43,613 nt of DNA from Calothrix sp. MO_167.B12 (GCA_030066045.1 JASJCJ010000025.1:1-43613), one strand, 5' to 3'; counted from the stretch's first letter, positions 35,101-42,872 are shown. Numbers and translations are program-made. The notes: generated by a model not told the origin, from the sequence alone.

Positions 35101-37963
35101 TAAGAATGATAAATGGTATTGCATCGTAGGGCGATATAACTTTTCTACCAAGGAGCAAGCTATATTTATTAATGGAAAGCTAGATGCTGTTAAGAAAAAC
35201 GTTGAACCTTTTGCAGAGAATGAAGATAGTATTTATATTGGTTTCACTCATAGTAGAGGCTATAACTACTTTCAAGGTCATATTGCTAACCTTCGGATTT
35301 GGAATGTAGCACTCAGTGACGCTCTTATTAAAGAACGTTTTAAAAACCCTAATGCAGAGGTAGTAACATATTCTTACTGGCATTTCCTACCGTTCCAATA
35401 TCGAACTCCCAAAGGACTCCTAGATACTTTACAGAATACTCAAGCTATCCAAGCATATAAAGAAAATCCCTTCGATCCCCACGCCATTGCCCGCCTGCGA
35501 GTGGGTGCTTACGAAAAAGCAGTGGTGATGAAATATATCGACAACTTACTCGATTGGGGAGACGCACTGTTCACTGAAGATAATTGGGAGTCTATTGCCC
35601 AAGCCACGACTCTTTATATGCTTGCCTATGAATTGCTTGGTGAAAAACCCAAAAATCGAGGCAAACTCCCCGCACGAGATGCCAAAACTTTTGCAAAGAT
35701 TAATCAATCAGAAGGAAACATTTCTGACTTCCTCATCGATCTAGAGACTTGCCCAGAATACAAAGAATTCCTCAACCAAAAATTTGGCAATGACATTCCC
35801 TTCAACGCCGTTGATGCCTACTTCTGCGTTAGCGAAAACCAAGAATTCGCCCAATATTGGGATCGCGTCGAAGATCGCCTCTTCAAAATCCGCCACTGCC
35901 AAAATATTCAAGGCATCGAACGGCAGCTTGCCCTCTTCTCCCCACCCATCGATCCCAGGCAATTAGTGCGCCAAGCTGCCGCAGGAGATGGCACACTCAG
36001 CCTTTCCACCACAGACATCGTTCCTCACTATCGCTTCTCTTACCTACTCGAACGTGCCAAAGGCATGGTATCCACAGTCATCCAACTTGGTTCTACCCTA
36101 TTAAGCACCCTAGAGAAAAAAGATGCAGAAGAACTAGCTCTGCTGCGAGCTACTCAAGAACCTGTATTGCTGCAATTGATTACTAAAACTAAAGAAAAGC
36201 AAATCGAAGAAGCCGAAGTCAACCTTGAGTCTCTCAAGAAAAGTTTAGCTTCAGCAAGTGATCGTCAAGCACACTATCAAAACTTGATTGTTGGGGGATG
36301 GAATGCTGGGGAAAGGGATACAGTACAACACATGAATACTGCTTTAGACCTTCAGAAGGTTACGACTGGCATCCGAACCGCTTCAGTTGCTGCCTACTTG
36401 TTGCCAAGTATATACGGAATGTCTAACGGAGGGATGAAATTTGGTGAAGCAGCTAGTATGGCTGCTACTGTACTGGATAGTTTTGCAGGTATTTATAGCC
36501 AAGAAGCTTCTTTAGCTTCCACCATTGCCCAATTCCAACGCCGTCAAGAAGACTGGGAACTCCAGCATAAAATGGCAGACTGGGACATTCAGCAAATTGA
36601 AGAGCAAATCAAAGCCGCCCAAGTGCGAATTGAGATGGCTAAAGCCGAACTCGACGTTCACAATAAGAGCATGGAACATTCCCGCGAAATCGAACAGTTC
36701 CTAAAAGACAAATTCACCAACAAAGAGTTGTATCAGTGGATGGTGGGTCGCTTGTCCGGTCTCTATTTCCAAACTTACAAAATCGCCTTGGACATGGCAA
36801 ATTCTGCCCAAAAAGCTTACCAATACGAACTCAACAAAGACGACACCTACATTCAACCCACTCACTGGGATAGTCAGAAAAAAGGTCTCTTGGCAGGGGA
36901 AAGTTTAATGTTAGGTTTAAACCATCTGGAAAAAGCTTATCTAGATGGCAATGAACGTGACTTAGAAATCGAAAAAATTATTTCCCTCCGTCAAATCGAT
37001 CCTCTTGCTTTTCTTAACTTAATCAAGTATGGAAAATGCCTCTTCAGCTTTGACGAAAAACTTTTTGATTTCGACTTTCCTGGTCACTACTGTCGCCAAA
37101 TCAAAACTATTTCGGTCTCCATACCTGCTGTTGTTGGTCCTTACCAAAACATCAATGCTACTCTCAAGCAAACCAGTGATAAAGTCCTAGTTGAGCCAAA
37201 TAAAAATGCTGTTGAATGGTTACTAACTAATTCAGATAAGAATGCAGCAATTCCGATGAACTATACCAAATCAATACGTCAAGGCTGGCGTAACAACCAG
37301 CAAATAGCCCTCTCCAAAGGTACTGACGACAACGGTATGTTTGTACTCAACTTCCAAGATGAACGGTATCTACCCTTTGAAGGTACAGGTGCAGTGTCTA
37401 CTTGGGAACTCAGTTTACCCAAAGCAGCCAATCGCATTGATTTTGATACCATTTCCGATGTTATTATTACTTTGAGTTACACCGCTTTAGATGGAGGGGA
37501 TAAATTTAGGGAAGAAGTCACTAATTTAGAGCCATTAAAGCAATATTCTGAGGCTTATTATTTCAACCTAAAACAATTATTTACAGGGGAATGGCATACT
37601 TTTCTGAATTTAAATAAAAACACGAAATCGCAAGAGTTGAAATTTAAAATTTCAGAAGACATTATTCCACCTCACATCAAAGAAGCCAAACTGACGGGGA
37701 TAATTTTTAAGCTTGATACTCCTGATGTATCATCACCTATGTCCTTTGACACTATTACTATTGGAGGTAACAATATCATTAATGAAAATGATAATTCAAT
37801 TAATCAAAGTGTTGCTAATAATTGGTTTGGGGATTGGGTGATTAATTTCGACCTAACTAAAGTTCCTAAAAATTTGAAAAAGGATGGCTCTCTAAATCCT
37901 GAAATTGTCAATAATATAGAATTAATCTTGATTTACGAAATTAATATCAAGTCTGGGATATAG
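29135..37963 (+). CDS. Tc toxin TcA-like pore/injection subunit with two LamG-like insertions
   Basis: The ATG at 29135 has a good Shine-Dalgarno (AGAGGA, 29121-29126); 2942 residues. The N-terminus (about 1-250) is VRP1-like: KLFGSLDFLQCDPCQSIFSP and AYFVDLM. An alpha-helical shell follows with an internal duplication (about 337-500 and 707-890, both with LTDLLYQNLS-type ELLYQNLS and TLDRVDRFLRL). LamG-like domain 1 spans about 1030-1248 and domain 2 about 1847-2073. Domain 2 splits the conserved RKWYQYIFNPT from YWHFLPFQYRTPKG. Next come the conserved DPHAIARLRVGAYEKAVVMK region, the pore helices (about 2332-2560; tip around LLPSIYGMSNGGMKFG) and the TcB-binding end (about 2622-2942; FDFDFPGHYCRQIKT). 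TcA pentamers form a pre-pore and a syringe-like channel; LamG folds usually bind glycans, so receptor binding is inferred. Usual TcA length is about 2300-2500; the LamG domains explain the excess. Confidence 0.92.
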   Translation: MSDLTHFKSDNIIKDFIDKNREFDLLSLQSFNFFDEAAVNSLNWEDLERENICIRLKAYQRLLNLGLNGEQAKKHLEASTTNSNTDFPKLDSACAIASLSEEEYVKYVQAFSITPEKAREVHRKATEKNAGLMMLLAEGVEVCSPRCETMLADNTAPIRQQLRSLPSYQKLFGSLDFLQCDPCQSIFSPSAYFVDLMRICKSHISEPNNMGNSGFESLDQRRPDLKKIELTCDNTNDTVPYTQIVNDVLVEKLKQVLCKEENPSEQEKEKLRNCREDKDVYQHLATAKYPHNVPFNLYLEQIWTYLGHLKTNLADIYQVIHPEKGKDKIWSQAFLKLSPEEYKLITTTDSSTGDLSLRYGVNVLENDFGGLIKRETFLKQIGLSWQQLNELLYQNLSQDEIKAGDAHQFFINKKLQENKYLHLNDRGEIKIKKPDSEAEEYLNLDTLDRVDRFLRLPHKLNWSFTDLDWVLTSIKADDINEDAITKIAKIKQLQDQTKLPLDVLCSFWHDMKAIGKGDNEKRPQDLFNRIFNNPLTLQGKDRWKPNIHPNETEENKQNKQNTQSLRLGRERLIGALQLSDRQLTEIVEEIWENPPKITLNLTNLSKLFRIAQIIKLLGFKVDEYKLLLKLLNKSRESSEEIKFDQLEIDQLIEIIEFAEWLKTARFSVYELDYILNGTEYPSVEVFLPEEKMAVLMESLWQTEWQLSPEDYKLITTKNDTEKSLSYRYGVDVSEYNLGGLTYKSTFLKQTKLSEQELTELLYQNLSDDDIKSGKAHQFFINQKLPNNGYIHLTKACCIQLCTLALLRGTETLAISLLWVMLLQKLENLNLETLDRVDRFLRLARKTGWSFADLDWVLDKICAKDIDKKSIRKITKIKQYQEQIKFQIKELRANESFHSIEKINPEFNEKLAHHFGIAPRLFSVLAQLALQAKGEKDYISFLLTQFKTEAGDWEEIVDCLKSISKWHLLVSKLALTETELSNIRTYPKIYNIESLLNLTVQNIQNLYNFKNQLVRVFNGSEEYLVDFPESSAQTGYWPLDEGQGNKISDKAGDNDGTLKGNANWQTATDFPGTVFRKVLQFDGSSNYVQLTDASTLGLTNSGFTVEAWVKADDLSWSGYENDQPVLGMDNYDHNPDIGRNKTLHLIIRDKKAYLGFAHDDLHGKNPLESGKWYQIVYLYDIGQKLQAIFINGKLDKPDAQMGPFIGTDVVNIGRWNNSVYFKGQIANVRIWKQRLSDDQIIALYNSATVQSLLQIKQRVDLSRKLGCSIDFLEELCNLLENSSAQNNWDKYQQLAQTIISLTKAKYDDEEWTKVFEKLNGTIEERKTKILTDFALWKLRKENPRQLSEYLLLDVEMTSCACNSRIQLGILSLQTYLQRCRMGLEAGVTKVEIPEVWWEWIMNYRKWEANRKVFLYPENYIDPTLRKDASPLFKELQDELLQSEITADTVETAYRHYFDKLAEISNLQIVEGCRYDVQTPKSNEAIDTLFLFAKTVSQPHTFYYRRCEHPTAEKPSWGHWEKIDLQINSDYLSSVYAFNRLFVFWVETKELQKPDKKDKKELQKPDKKDKKEDGGVDTSKTKEITEATIKYSFLNTSQKWVSPQTHDEDVEIPHTQVSIDSEAVKIFYRRVTPVVLAKSNPQSNLIIAILGGLQNILSSHYKNTGELLVTFQNHVLGGRLFPKSRISIASDLLPASIDNDITTEMKISLSYLPSDLEIPNNTTVTPIKNQSQGFILQNRSKAFSYLGQKPVSRLTTNAIQQFSQTLFAKGIDGLLSLESQLIPEPEFRPFVNQSNSLDFDGAYGAYFWEIFFHIPFLIASTLNAHQRYNEARKWYQYIFNPTKPSPLHPIANLPLNEGGGATKVVEQETKTEHSINGTPDWEQNTNFPEDSSRNVLRFDGKNTFIDIGTLNFTAKSSLTVEVWVKPQGLPVKVNQPTNAAAILGMISGGLGSERNKRLTLEINSANKVNFTFNGGKHGLDFPPGVIGDEELKNDKWYCIVGRYNFSTKEQAIFINGKLDAVKKNVEPFAENEDSIYIGFTHSRGYNYFQGHIANLRIWNVALSDALIKERFKNPNAEVVTYSYWHFLPFQYRTPKGLLDTLQNTQAIQAYKENPFDPHAIARLRVGAYEKAVVMKYIDNLLDWGDALFTEDNWESIAQATTLYMLAYELLGEKPKNRGKLPARDAKTFAKINQSEGNISDFLIDLETCPEYKEFLNQKFGNDIPFNAVDAYFCVSENQEFAQYWDRVEDRLFKIRHCQNIQGIERQLALFSPPIDPRQLVRQAAAGDGTLSLSTTDIVPHYRFSYLLERAKGMVSTVIQLGSTLLSTLEKKDAEELALLRATQEPVLLQLITKTKEKQIEEAEVNLESLKKSLASASDRQAHYQNLIVGGWNAGERDTVQHMNTALDLQKVTTGIRTASVAAYLLPSIYGMSNGGMKFGEAASMAATVLDSFAGIYSQEASLASTIAQFQRRQEDWELQHKMADWDIQQIEEQIKAAQVRIEMAKAELDVHNKSMEHSREIEQFLKDKFTNKELYQWMVGRLSGLYFQTYKIALDMANSAQKAYQYELNKDDTYIQPTHWDSQKKGLLAGESLMLGLNHLEKAYLDGNERDLEIEKIISLRQIDPLAFLNLIKYGKCLFSFDEKLFDFDFPGHYCRQIKTISVSIPAVVGPYQNINATLKQTSDKVLVEPNKNAVEWLLTNSDKNAAIPMNYTKSIRQGWRNNQQIALSKGTDDNGMFVLNFQDERYLPFEGTGAVSTWELSLPKAANRIDFDTISDVIITLSYTALDGGDKFREEVTNLEPLKQYSEAYYFNLKQLFTGEWHTFLNLNKNTKSQELKFKISEDIIPPHIKEAKLTGIIFKLDTPDVSSPMSFDTITIGGNNIINENDNSINQSVANNWFGDWVINFDLTKVPKNLKKDGSLNPEIVNNIELILIYEINIKSGI
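33773..33838 (+). repeat. 33-bp perfect tandem duplication inside TcA
   Basis: Two units, 33773-33805 and 33806-33838, encode KELQKPDKKDK twice. It lies in a lysine-rich, probably surface-exposed loop and is in frame. Confidence 0.95.
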
Positions 37964-37991
37964 GAATCATACTTAATTTTTGAAAAAATAC

Positions 37992-38127
37992 GTAGTGGAC
38001 TGACACAGCTAAAATAGTGCAATAAGTGTAGGTTGGGTTGAAGAATGAAACCCAACACCAGTAAAGCTTTGTTGGGTTTCCCTATCGCTCAACCCAACCT
38101 ACATTTTTAGGCGTGTCAGTCTACTAC
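37992..38127. mobile_element. 136-bp MITE with 15-bp terminal inverted repeats
   Basis: Ends GTAGTGGACTGACAC (37992-38006) and GTGTCAGTCTACTAC (38113-38127) match at 14 of 15 positions as an inverted pair. Nested inside is a second inverted repeat of TAGGTTGGGTTGAAG and CTCAACCCAACCTA. No ORF. It lies 28 bp after the TcA stop and may also terminate its transcript. Confidence 0.8.
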
Positions 38128-38131
38128 TAAA

Positions 38132-38285
38132 TTGTGTAGAGGCTCACACGTTGTTTTCTCTATTCACCTGCATATTGTTTTTGTCACTAAGTATCGGCGT
38201 CAGGTGCTAACACCAAACATGATCCAAGACATGAAACAAGCACCGTTACAAATCGTAAAAGATTATATTCAGCACCAGTCTGGTG
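38132..38285 (+). pseudogene. IS200/IS605-family TnpA with internal deletion
   Basis: The frame reads RGSHVVFSIHLHIVFVTKYR, the conserved TnpA start, then after about 15 residues jumps to APLQIVKDYIQHQ, which resembles the TnpA C-terminus. The HUH motif and catalytic tyrosine region between them are missing, and no ATG is present (a TTG opens the frame). It is an inactive remnant. The right-end hairpin of the element (CCATCCCC...GATGGGG, 38355-38382) survives and could still be mobilised by a related transposase. Confidence 0.75.
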
Positions 38286-38291
38286 GGAGAT

Positions 38292-38347
38292 TGGACAAAC
38301 TAGGGGCATCGTAGGTGAAGCCTTCTCGAAGAGTACCCCTAGTTTGT
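38292..38347. repeat. Hairpin interrupted by a small dispersed repeat
   Basis: Arms GGACAAACTAGGGG (38292-38305) and CCCCTAGTTTGTCC (38334-38347) are perfectly complementary. The loop holds GTGAAGCCTTCTCGAAGAGT, a small dispersed repeat related to that at 9063-9084. It is followed by the IS200-type end hairpin. Confidence 0.75.
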
Positions 38348-38415
38348 CCCCGCTATCCATCCCCACCGTATAGACGGATGGGGAATTCCACCGAATTAGT
38401 TAAATCAATTGTGAA

Positions 38416-39915
38416 TTAACCCTTAATAGCAGCCTCGCCACGGCGATATAATTCCCGTGCGTAATCAGTCCAAGTTCCCTGTCCCCAATAACGGAAACAG
38501 CTAGTTTCCACTAACAAGGTATATAACAAAGCTTCTTGGTAATCAGGACGCTTGGTTACGGCAGGATCTTGTTGTACTAGGGGATCGTATTTTTCATGGA
38601 ACATAGCACTGAGTTTATTCATGGGTTCGAGGACATTTTCATAGCCCCTTACCCAACTCAAATCATCGGTCCATGATGCACCATCCATATGAAATTGATG
38701 GTCTGTTTCTTTCAATTCTTCAATGGCTTTTTCTACCGCTTCTGGTGTGGCTGTATCGGGATTGACTCGCTGCCAAATTTTGTGTTGTTGTACGGCTTGA
38801 CAAGTGGGATAATCCTCTGGATTGGCACCCGCAGCCTCTATCAGTTCCAGGTACTCAGTACCATTCAATGCCACAGTTCCGGAAGTGTTACCCCCACCAT
38901 CGCGGATTTCATGATATACCCTAACTAAATCACGGGGATATTCATTCATCATCACGCCGCCGTTTTCCCCGTCAGCAATTTGGGTCACACAAGAGGGTAT
39001 AGTCACATTACCAATTTGCTGCTTACCTTGTCCTTTAGCTTCAAAATAGGGCTGCATTTGTGCCACTAATTTGGTGTCGGAACCTTGGGTTTTAATTAGG
39101 GCTGTGATACTAATTGTTTCACCGTGAGAATTGCGAGCAACTAAACGGTTAGGAATATATTTATCTTCATGGCGCAACCCCGAACCATCCAATCTTTCCA
39201 CTGAATGTTCTTGCACCATTAACCAACGATACCCGCATTCTTTCAGAGCCTTAATATACTCAAACAAGGTATCTGGGTGGTTGGGTAAGTGCATTTCTGG
39301 AGGAGAAAACCCTTTCACCCGTTTTAAGGCATCATAGCCAAACATGGCAGCAAAGTAGTGTTGCCATGCTTGAATCTGCAATTTCAAGTCGGGGATTGGT
39401 GTGGAAGGGGCAACTGCATGACTCCACATGGTTCCTAGCCATTCTACATAGGGCTGATACTGGGAGTCGCAGGTAATCCGCTTCAGGTTGTCAAGGACAT
39501 CATTACGTCCCATTTGGTGCAAACCCCACAACAAATTTCCTGAGTAGTCAAGCATAATTCGGGGATTGCAACCCTCAGAAATTAGTTGGGGAATAAAATC
39601 TCCCATGCGGCTGTAACAATTGGCAAATACTGCTGCATTGTGGTTGTCTCCATCACTGGGATTATTAAACATATGCTGGAGATTACTGATGAGTTCCCCA
39701 TTCACACCAGCAGGGATGGTGGGTTGGTGCATATGTAGGGCGCAGGCGAACCCGGCAGTAATATCTTCTACGCGCAGATTAGTTTGATTTAAAAAGATTG
39801 GTTCGTTGTGTGTAACGACTGAACTAATTTCTGCTTCCGAACCGCAAATATTAGGTAATCCTGACTTTGATAATTCTGGGCTTGGCTGATTCGCAAATGG
39901 TGCTGTCGCAGTCAT
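38416..39915 (-). CDS. Glycoside hydrolase family 57 protein
   Basis: The 499-residue protein has the GH57 opening motif FACALHMHQPTIP (57-69) and a central GFSPPEMHLPNHP, where Glu207 is the likely family nucleophile. It ends with a WTDYARELYRRGE segment. GH57 enzymes act on alpha-glucans (amylase, 4-alpha-glucanotransferase, branching enzyme); which activity applies here cannot be read. The ATG is preceded by AAGGAG (39922-39927 on the complementary strand), a good Shine-Dalgarno. No signal peptide, so it is cytoplasmic, which fits glycogen metabolism. It is transcribed divergently from the decarboxylase gene across a roughly 700-nt gap. Confidence 0.88.
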   Translation of the reverse strand: MTATAPFANQPSPELSKSGLPNICGSEAEISSVVTHNEPIFLNQTNLRVEDITAGFACALHMHQPTIPAGVNGELISNLQHMFNNPSDGDNHNAAVFANCYSRMGDFIPQLISEGCNPRIMLDYSGNLLWGLHQMGRNDVLDNLKRITCDSQYQPYVEWLGTMWSHAVAPSTPIPDLKLQIQAWQHYFAAMFGYDALKRVKGFSPPEMHLPNHPDTLFEYIKALKECGYRWLMVQEHSVERLDGSGLRHEDKYIPNRLVARNSHGETISITALIKTQGSDTKLVAQMQPYFEAKGQGKQQIGNVTIPSCVTQIADGENGGVMMNEYPRDLVRVYHEIRDGGGNTSGTVALNGTEYLELIEAAGANPEDYPTCQAVQQHKIWQRVNPDTATPEAVEKAIEELKETDHQFHMDGASWTDDLSWVRGYENVLEPMNKLSAMFHEKYDPLVQQDPAVTKRPDYQEALLYTLLVETSCFRYWGQGTWTDYARELYRRGEAAIKG

Positions 39916-39959
39916 CTAAAACTCCTTGATAGGTTTGGAAACCGCGTCTATGTTATAGC

Positions 39960-40160
39960 GCGGAGGAAAAACCAACGGGTATTCTAACACCCGTGGAACC
40001 TAAGCTTAGGGTTTGGGTAAGTAGAGGAGTAGTACTTACCCAGATCCCTGTATGCCGGGAATCGCCTTGCTACTCCAGTAAAGTTAAGTGCTTCGCGAGG
40101 GCCTCACCAATAACGCACTACTTTATAAAACTGAGAGGTTTAACGATCGCTATTTATTTT
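39960..40160. promoter_or_regulatory. Structured leader or element upstream of the GH57 gene
   Basis: Contains stem-loops GGGTAAGTA-GAGGAGTAG-TACTTACCC (40015-40041) and ACGGGT-ATTCTAAC-ACCCGT (39974-39993). In the GH57 direction the second is followed by TGGTTTTTCC, a terminator-like T-run. A small dispersed repeat (GTGCTTCGCGAGGGC) is embedded near 40088. It could be an attenuating leader or the end structure of an IS605-like element; I cannot decide. Confidence 0.35.
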
Positions 40161-40611
40161 TACTTCAGACAGCAATTATACAGATAAGTTAAGGGAGAAA
40201 TTAATAATTCCGTTATTCTTAATAAAAAAATAAGTTTTTAACCATACTGAAATCTATCTTTATAATTGATAACCAAAATTTTTATTATGCAAAGATTATT
40301 ACATTTTATGAAAGTATAAATTTATTTTGAGAGAGTATTATTTTTGTTATTTAATATACTAAAAATTATAATTTGTCATCTCAGATATGGTTGATGGATG
40401 CAGATAATTTCTGGCGATCATTGTGGCTAATGGTAGCTGCGATCGCTTCCCAATACCAGTCAGTTAAGCATTTTGAACTGATGAATTTGGTTTTGGGAAA
40501 AGGTTAAAGGGTAAGGGTGAAAAGTTTTTTCTTCCCCTTTTCCCCTTAACCGACAAGTATTGGATCGCCTCCCTCTAAAACTTTCAATAATGATTTATCC
40601 AAGGAATAAAC
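40161..40611. other. AT-rich divergent promoter region
   Basis: Very AT-rich between 40180 and 40380, then a HIP1 site near 40439. No gene is seen. It probably contains the decarboxylase promoter; AAGGA at 40601-40605 is the Shine-Dalgarno for the next gene. Confidence 0.5.
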
Positions 40612-42870
40612 ATGATTAAACTTCCCATCGATTTAACACCCAACTATTCCAGTGAAGGACTGAACAACTTAAGGAAAGCAGTCAGCGATTTATTAGCCTC
40701 CCATACCATTCCTGAACTAGGGGTCAAAAAGCATGTTGTCGCCCAAACCCTTGAAGATTTGCTTGGGGGGGAACATGAAACCGAGCGAGAAGTGGCTGCT
40801 TGGTTTATTGGACCACGGGGAGAAAACCTAGATTTGTTTTCTGAGTTAATTTTACTGTCCATCAACGACCATGTTTTTTGGCGACGCAACTTCCACCCCA
40901 GCGATCCCTCTCCCATCACTGAAGCCATGAAGCGGGAACCTGGATATCTCCAGGCCGTAGACACTATTAAAACCGAGTTCTATACTATGCTGGCGGAACT
41001 GAAGAAATCCGCACCCTTTTTCAGTATGCGCTACCAAGGTCATATGAACTGGGATCAGACCTTACCGGGGATGATAGGCTATGTGGCTGCCATGCTCTAC
41101 AACCAAAATAATGTAGCCTTGGAAGCTTCCCCCGTCACCACCATCTTTGAGGTGGAAGCCGCACGGGACTTGTGCCGTATGTTGGGTTATCGGGAAACTA
41201 CACCGCAACCTTGGGGACACCTTACCTGCGGAGGATCAACGGCGAATATTGAAGCCCTCTGGGCTGCTCGTAATCTGAAATTCTATCCCCTTTCCTTCAA
41301 AGCAGCCCTCAAGGACTTAGGAACTGACTTAGGCAAGGATTTGCTGACCCTGTTTCCCGTTACCCAACCCTCGGGAACTTCTAGCTCTATCGGTAGCTTA
41401 GACACTTGGGCTTTATTGAACTTGTCGGTGGACGAAGTGTTAAATCTATCCAACCGCTTACTGGAAAACTTTGATACCTATGGGGTTACTTCAGAAGCTT
41501 TCAACGCAGCCCTTTCCCCCTATTCCATCCAAAATATGGGCTTCCTCGACTTTTTCCAGAGGTTTTTAGCGGGAACAGGTGTAGGTGATCCGGTGGTGAT
41601 TGTCCCTGCGTCTAAACACTATTCCTTACCTAAAGGGGCTGCCATTCTGGGAATAGGGGCGAATAATATGCACACCCTCCCCCTAGACACCTATGGTCGC
41701 ATGGATGTGGCTGCCCTGGAAACGGCGATTGATGATTATATTGACAGCAAGCACCCCATTATCTCGATTGCTTCTATCTTTGGCACCACGGAAGAAGGGA
41801 ATGTTGATCCCTTGACGGAGATGATCAGATTACGCAACGACAAGTACCGTCCCATGAATGTGGACTTCGCCCTTCATGCCGATTGTGCTTGGGGTGGCTA
41901 TTTCGCAGCCTTGTTATGGGATAACTTGGATGATCCTGAAGGAACACCCCTTCCTCCTTTACCCCTCAGCGATTATGTAATTGAGCAATATCAAAACCTC
42001 AAGCATACCGATACCATCACCGTCGATCCCCATAAAACAGGATATATCCCCTATCCTGCGGGTGCCTTGTGTTATCGTAATATGGCGATGCGGAGTTTGA
42101 TTGCCTTTGAAGCTCCCTATATCAACTCGGGTGGTGCCACCACAGAAGAAGAATTGGTGCTAGGAACCTATGGGATTGAGGGATCAAAACCTGGAGCCGC
42201 CGCAGCCGGGGTTTATCTGAGCCATGCAGCCATCCGTCCCACGCGCCAAGGTTACGGCAAAATTTTAGGGCGCACTCTCTACAACTGTAAAGTTTTCCAT
42301 TGGAAGTTATTGGAGTACAGTGAGAAAGAAACGGATTTTGTCGTCGTTCCTACCCCTAAATTTGAAATTGAACCTATACCAAGTTTCTTGCAAAAATTGT
42401 CTGGTCAAACCCCTAAATCTCTGATCGCGGACAGGGAAGGCGCACTTTTCGATATGGTGCGTCAAACTGGCTCAGACTTAAATATTCTCACCTATGCCTT
42501 TAACTACAAGGTAAAGGGTGTACTAAATCAAAATTTAGATGAGGTCAATGCCTTTAACAAAAAAATCTATGATCGCATGAGTATTAAACCCGATGGTCGT
42601 GATATCTACAACTATGAAATTATCGTCAGTACCACGGATTTCCTCAAACACAGCTACGGCGAGGTCTTTTTCAATGACTATAAAGAACGCTTATTAGGGT
42701 TAGCATCAGGGACTGGTAATGATGATGCAGACGAAGCAATCTCGGTGCTGCGATCGGTGATCATGGATCCTTGGATCACCGAGGATATCAATGGTAAACC
42801 CTTTGTGGATTACATCGTGGCTGAACTCTTCAATATTGTTCGGGAAGTAGTTGCTGAATTGCAAGCTTAG
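40612..42870 (+). CDS. Group II PLP-dependent decarboxylase
   Basis: The 752-residue protein belongs to the fold-type I, group II amino acid decarboxylases (glutamate, aromatic, diaminobutyrate, histidine decarboxylase relatives). The cofactor lysine is Lys475 in VDPHKTGYIPYPAG; Asp424 in HADCAWGGYF pairs with the pyridine nitrogen; THLTCGGSTANIEALWAARN-type HLTCGGSTANIEALWAARN lies in the N-terminal half of the catalytic domain. It is longer than typical glutamate decarboxylase (about 460) and matches long bacterial forms with extra N- and C-terminal parts (FSMRYQGHMNWDQTLPGM is typical of them). The substrate cannot be read from sequence. A dispersed repeat begins 3 nt after the stop codon. 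Confidence 0.88.
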   Translation: MIKLPIDLTPNYSSEGLNNLRKAVSDLLASHTIPELGVKKHVVAQTLEDLLGGEHETEREVAAWFIGPRGENLDLFSELILLSINDHVFWRRNFHPSDPSPITEAMKREPGYLQAVDTIKTEFYTMLAELKKSAPFFSMRYQGHMNWDQTLPGMIGYVAAMLYNQNNVALEASPVTTIFEVEAARDLCRMLGYRETTPQPWGHLTCGGSTANIEALWAARNLKFYPLSFKAALKDLGTDLGKDLLTLFPVTQPSGTSSSIGSLDTWALLNLSVDEVLNLSNRLLENFDTYGVTSEAFNAALSPYSIQNMGFLDFFQRFLAGTGVGDPVVIVPASKHYSLPKGAAILGIGANNMHTLPLDTYGRMDVAALETAIDDYIDSKHPIISIASIFGTTEEGNVDPLTEMIRLRNDKYRPMNVDFALHADCAWGGYFAALLWDNLDDPEGTPLPPLPLSDYVIEQYQNLKHTDTITVDPHKTGYIPYPAGALCYRNMAMRSLIAFEAPYINSGGATTEEELVLGTYGIEGSKPGAAAAGVYLSHAAIRPTRQGYGKILGRTLYNCKVFHWKLLEYSEKETDFVVVPTPKFEIEPIPSFLQKLSGQTPKSLIADREGALFDMVRQTGSDLNILTYAFNYKVKGVLNQNLDEVNAFNKKIYDRMSIKPDGRDIYNYEIIVSTTDFLKHSYGEVFFNDYKERLLGLASGTGNDDADEAISVLRSVIMDPWITEDINGKPFVDYIVAELFNIVREVVAELQA

Positions 42871-42872
42871 AT

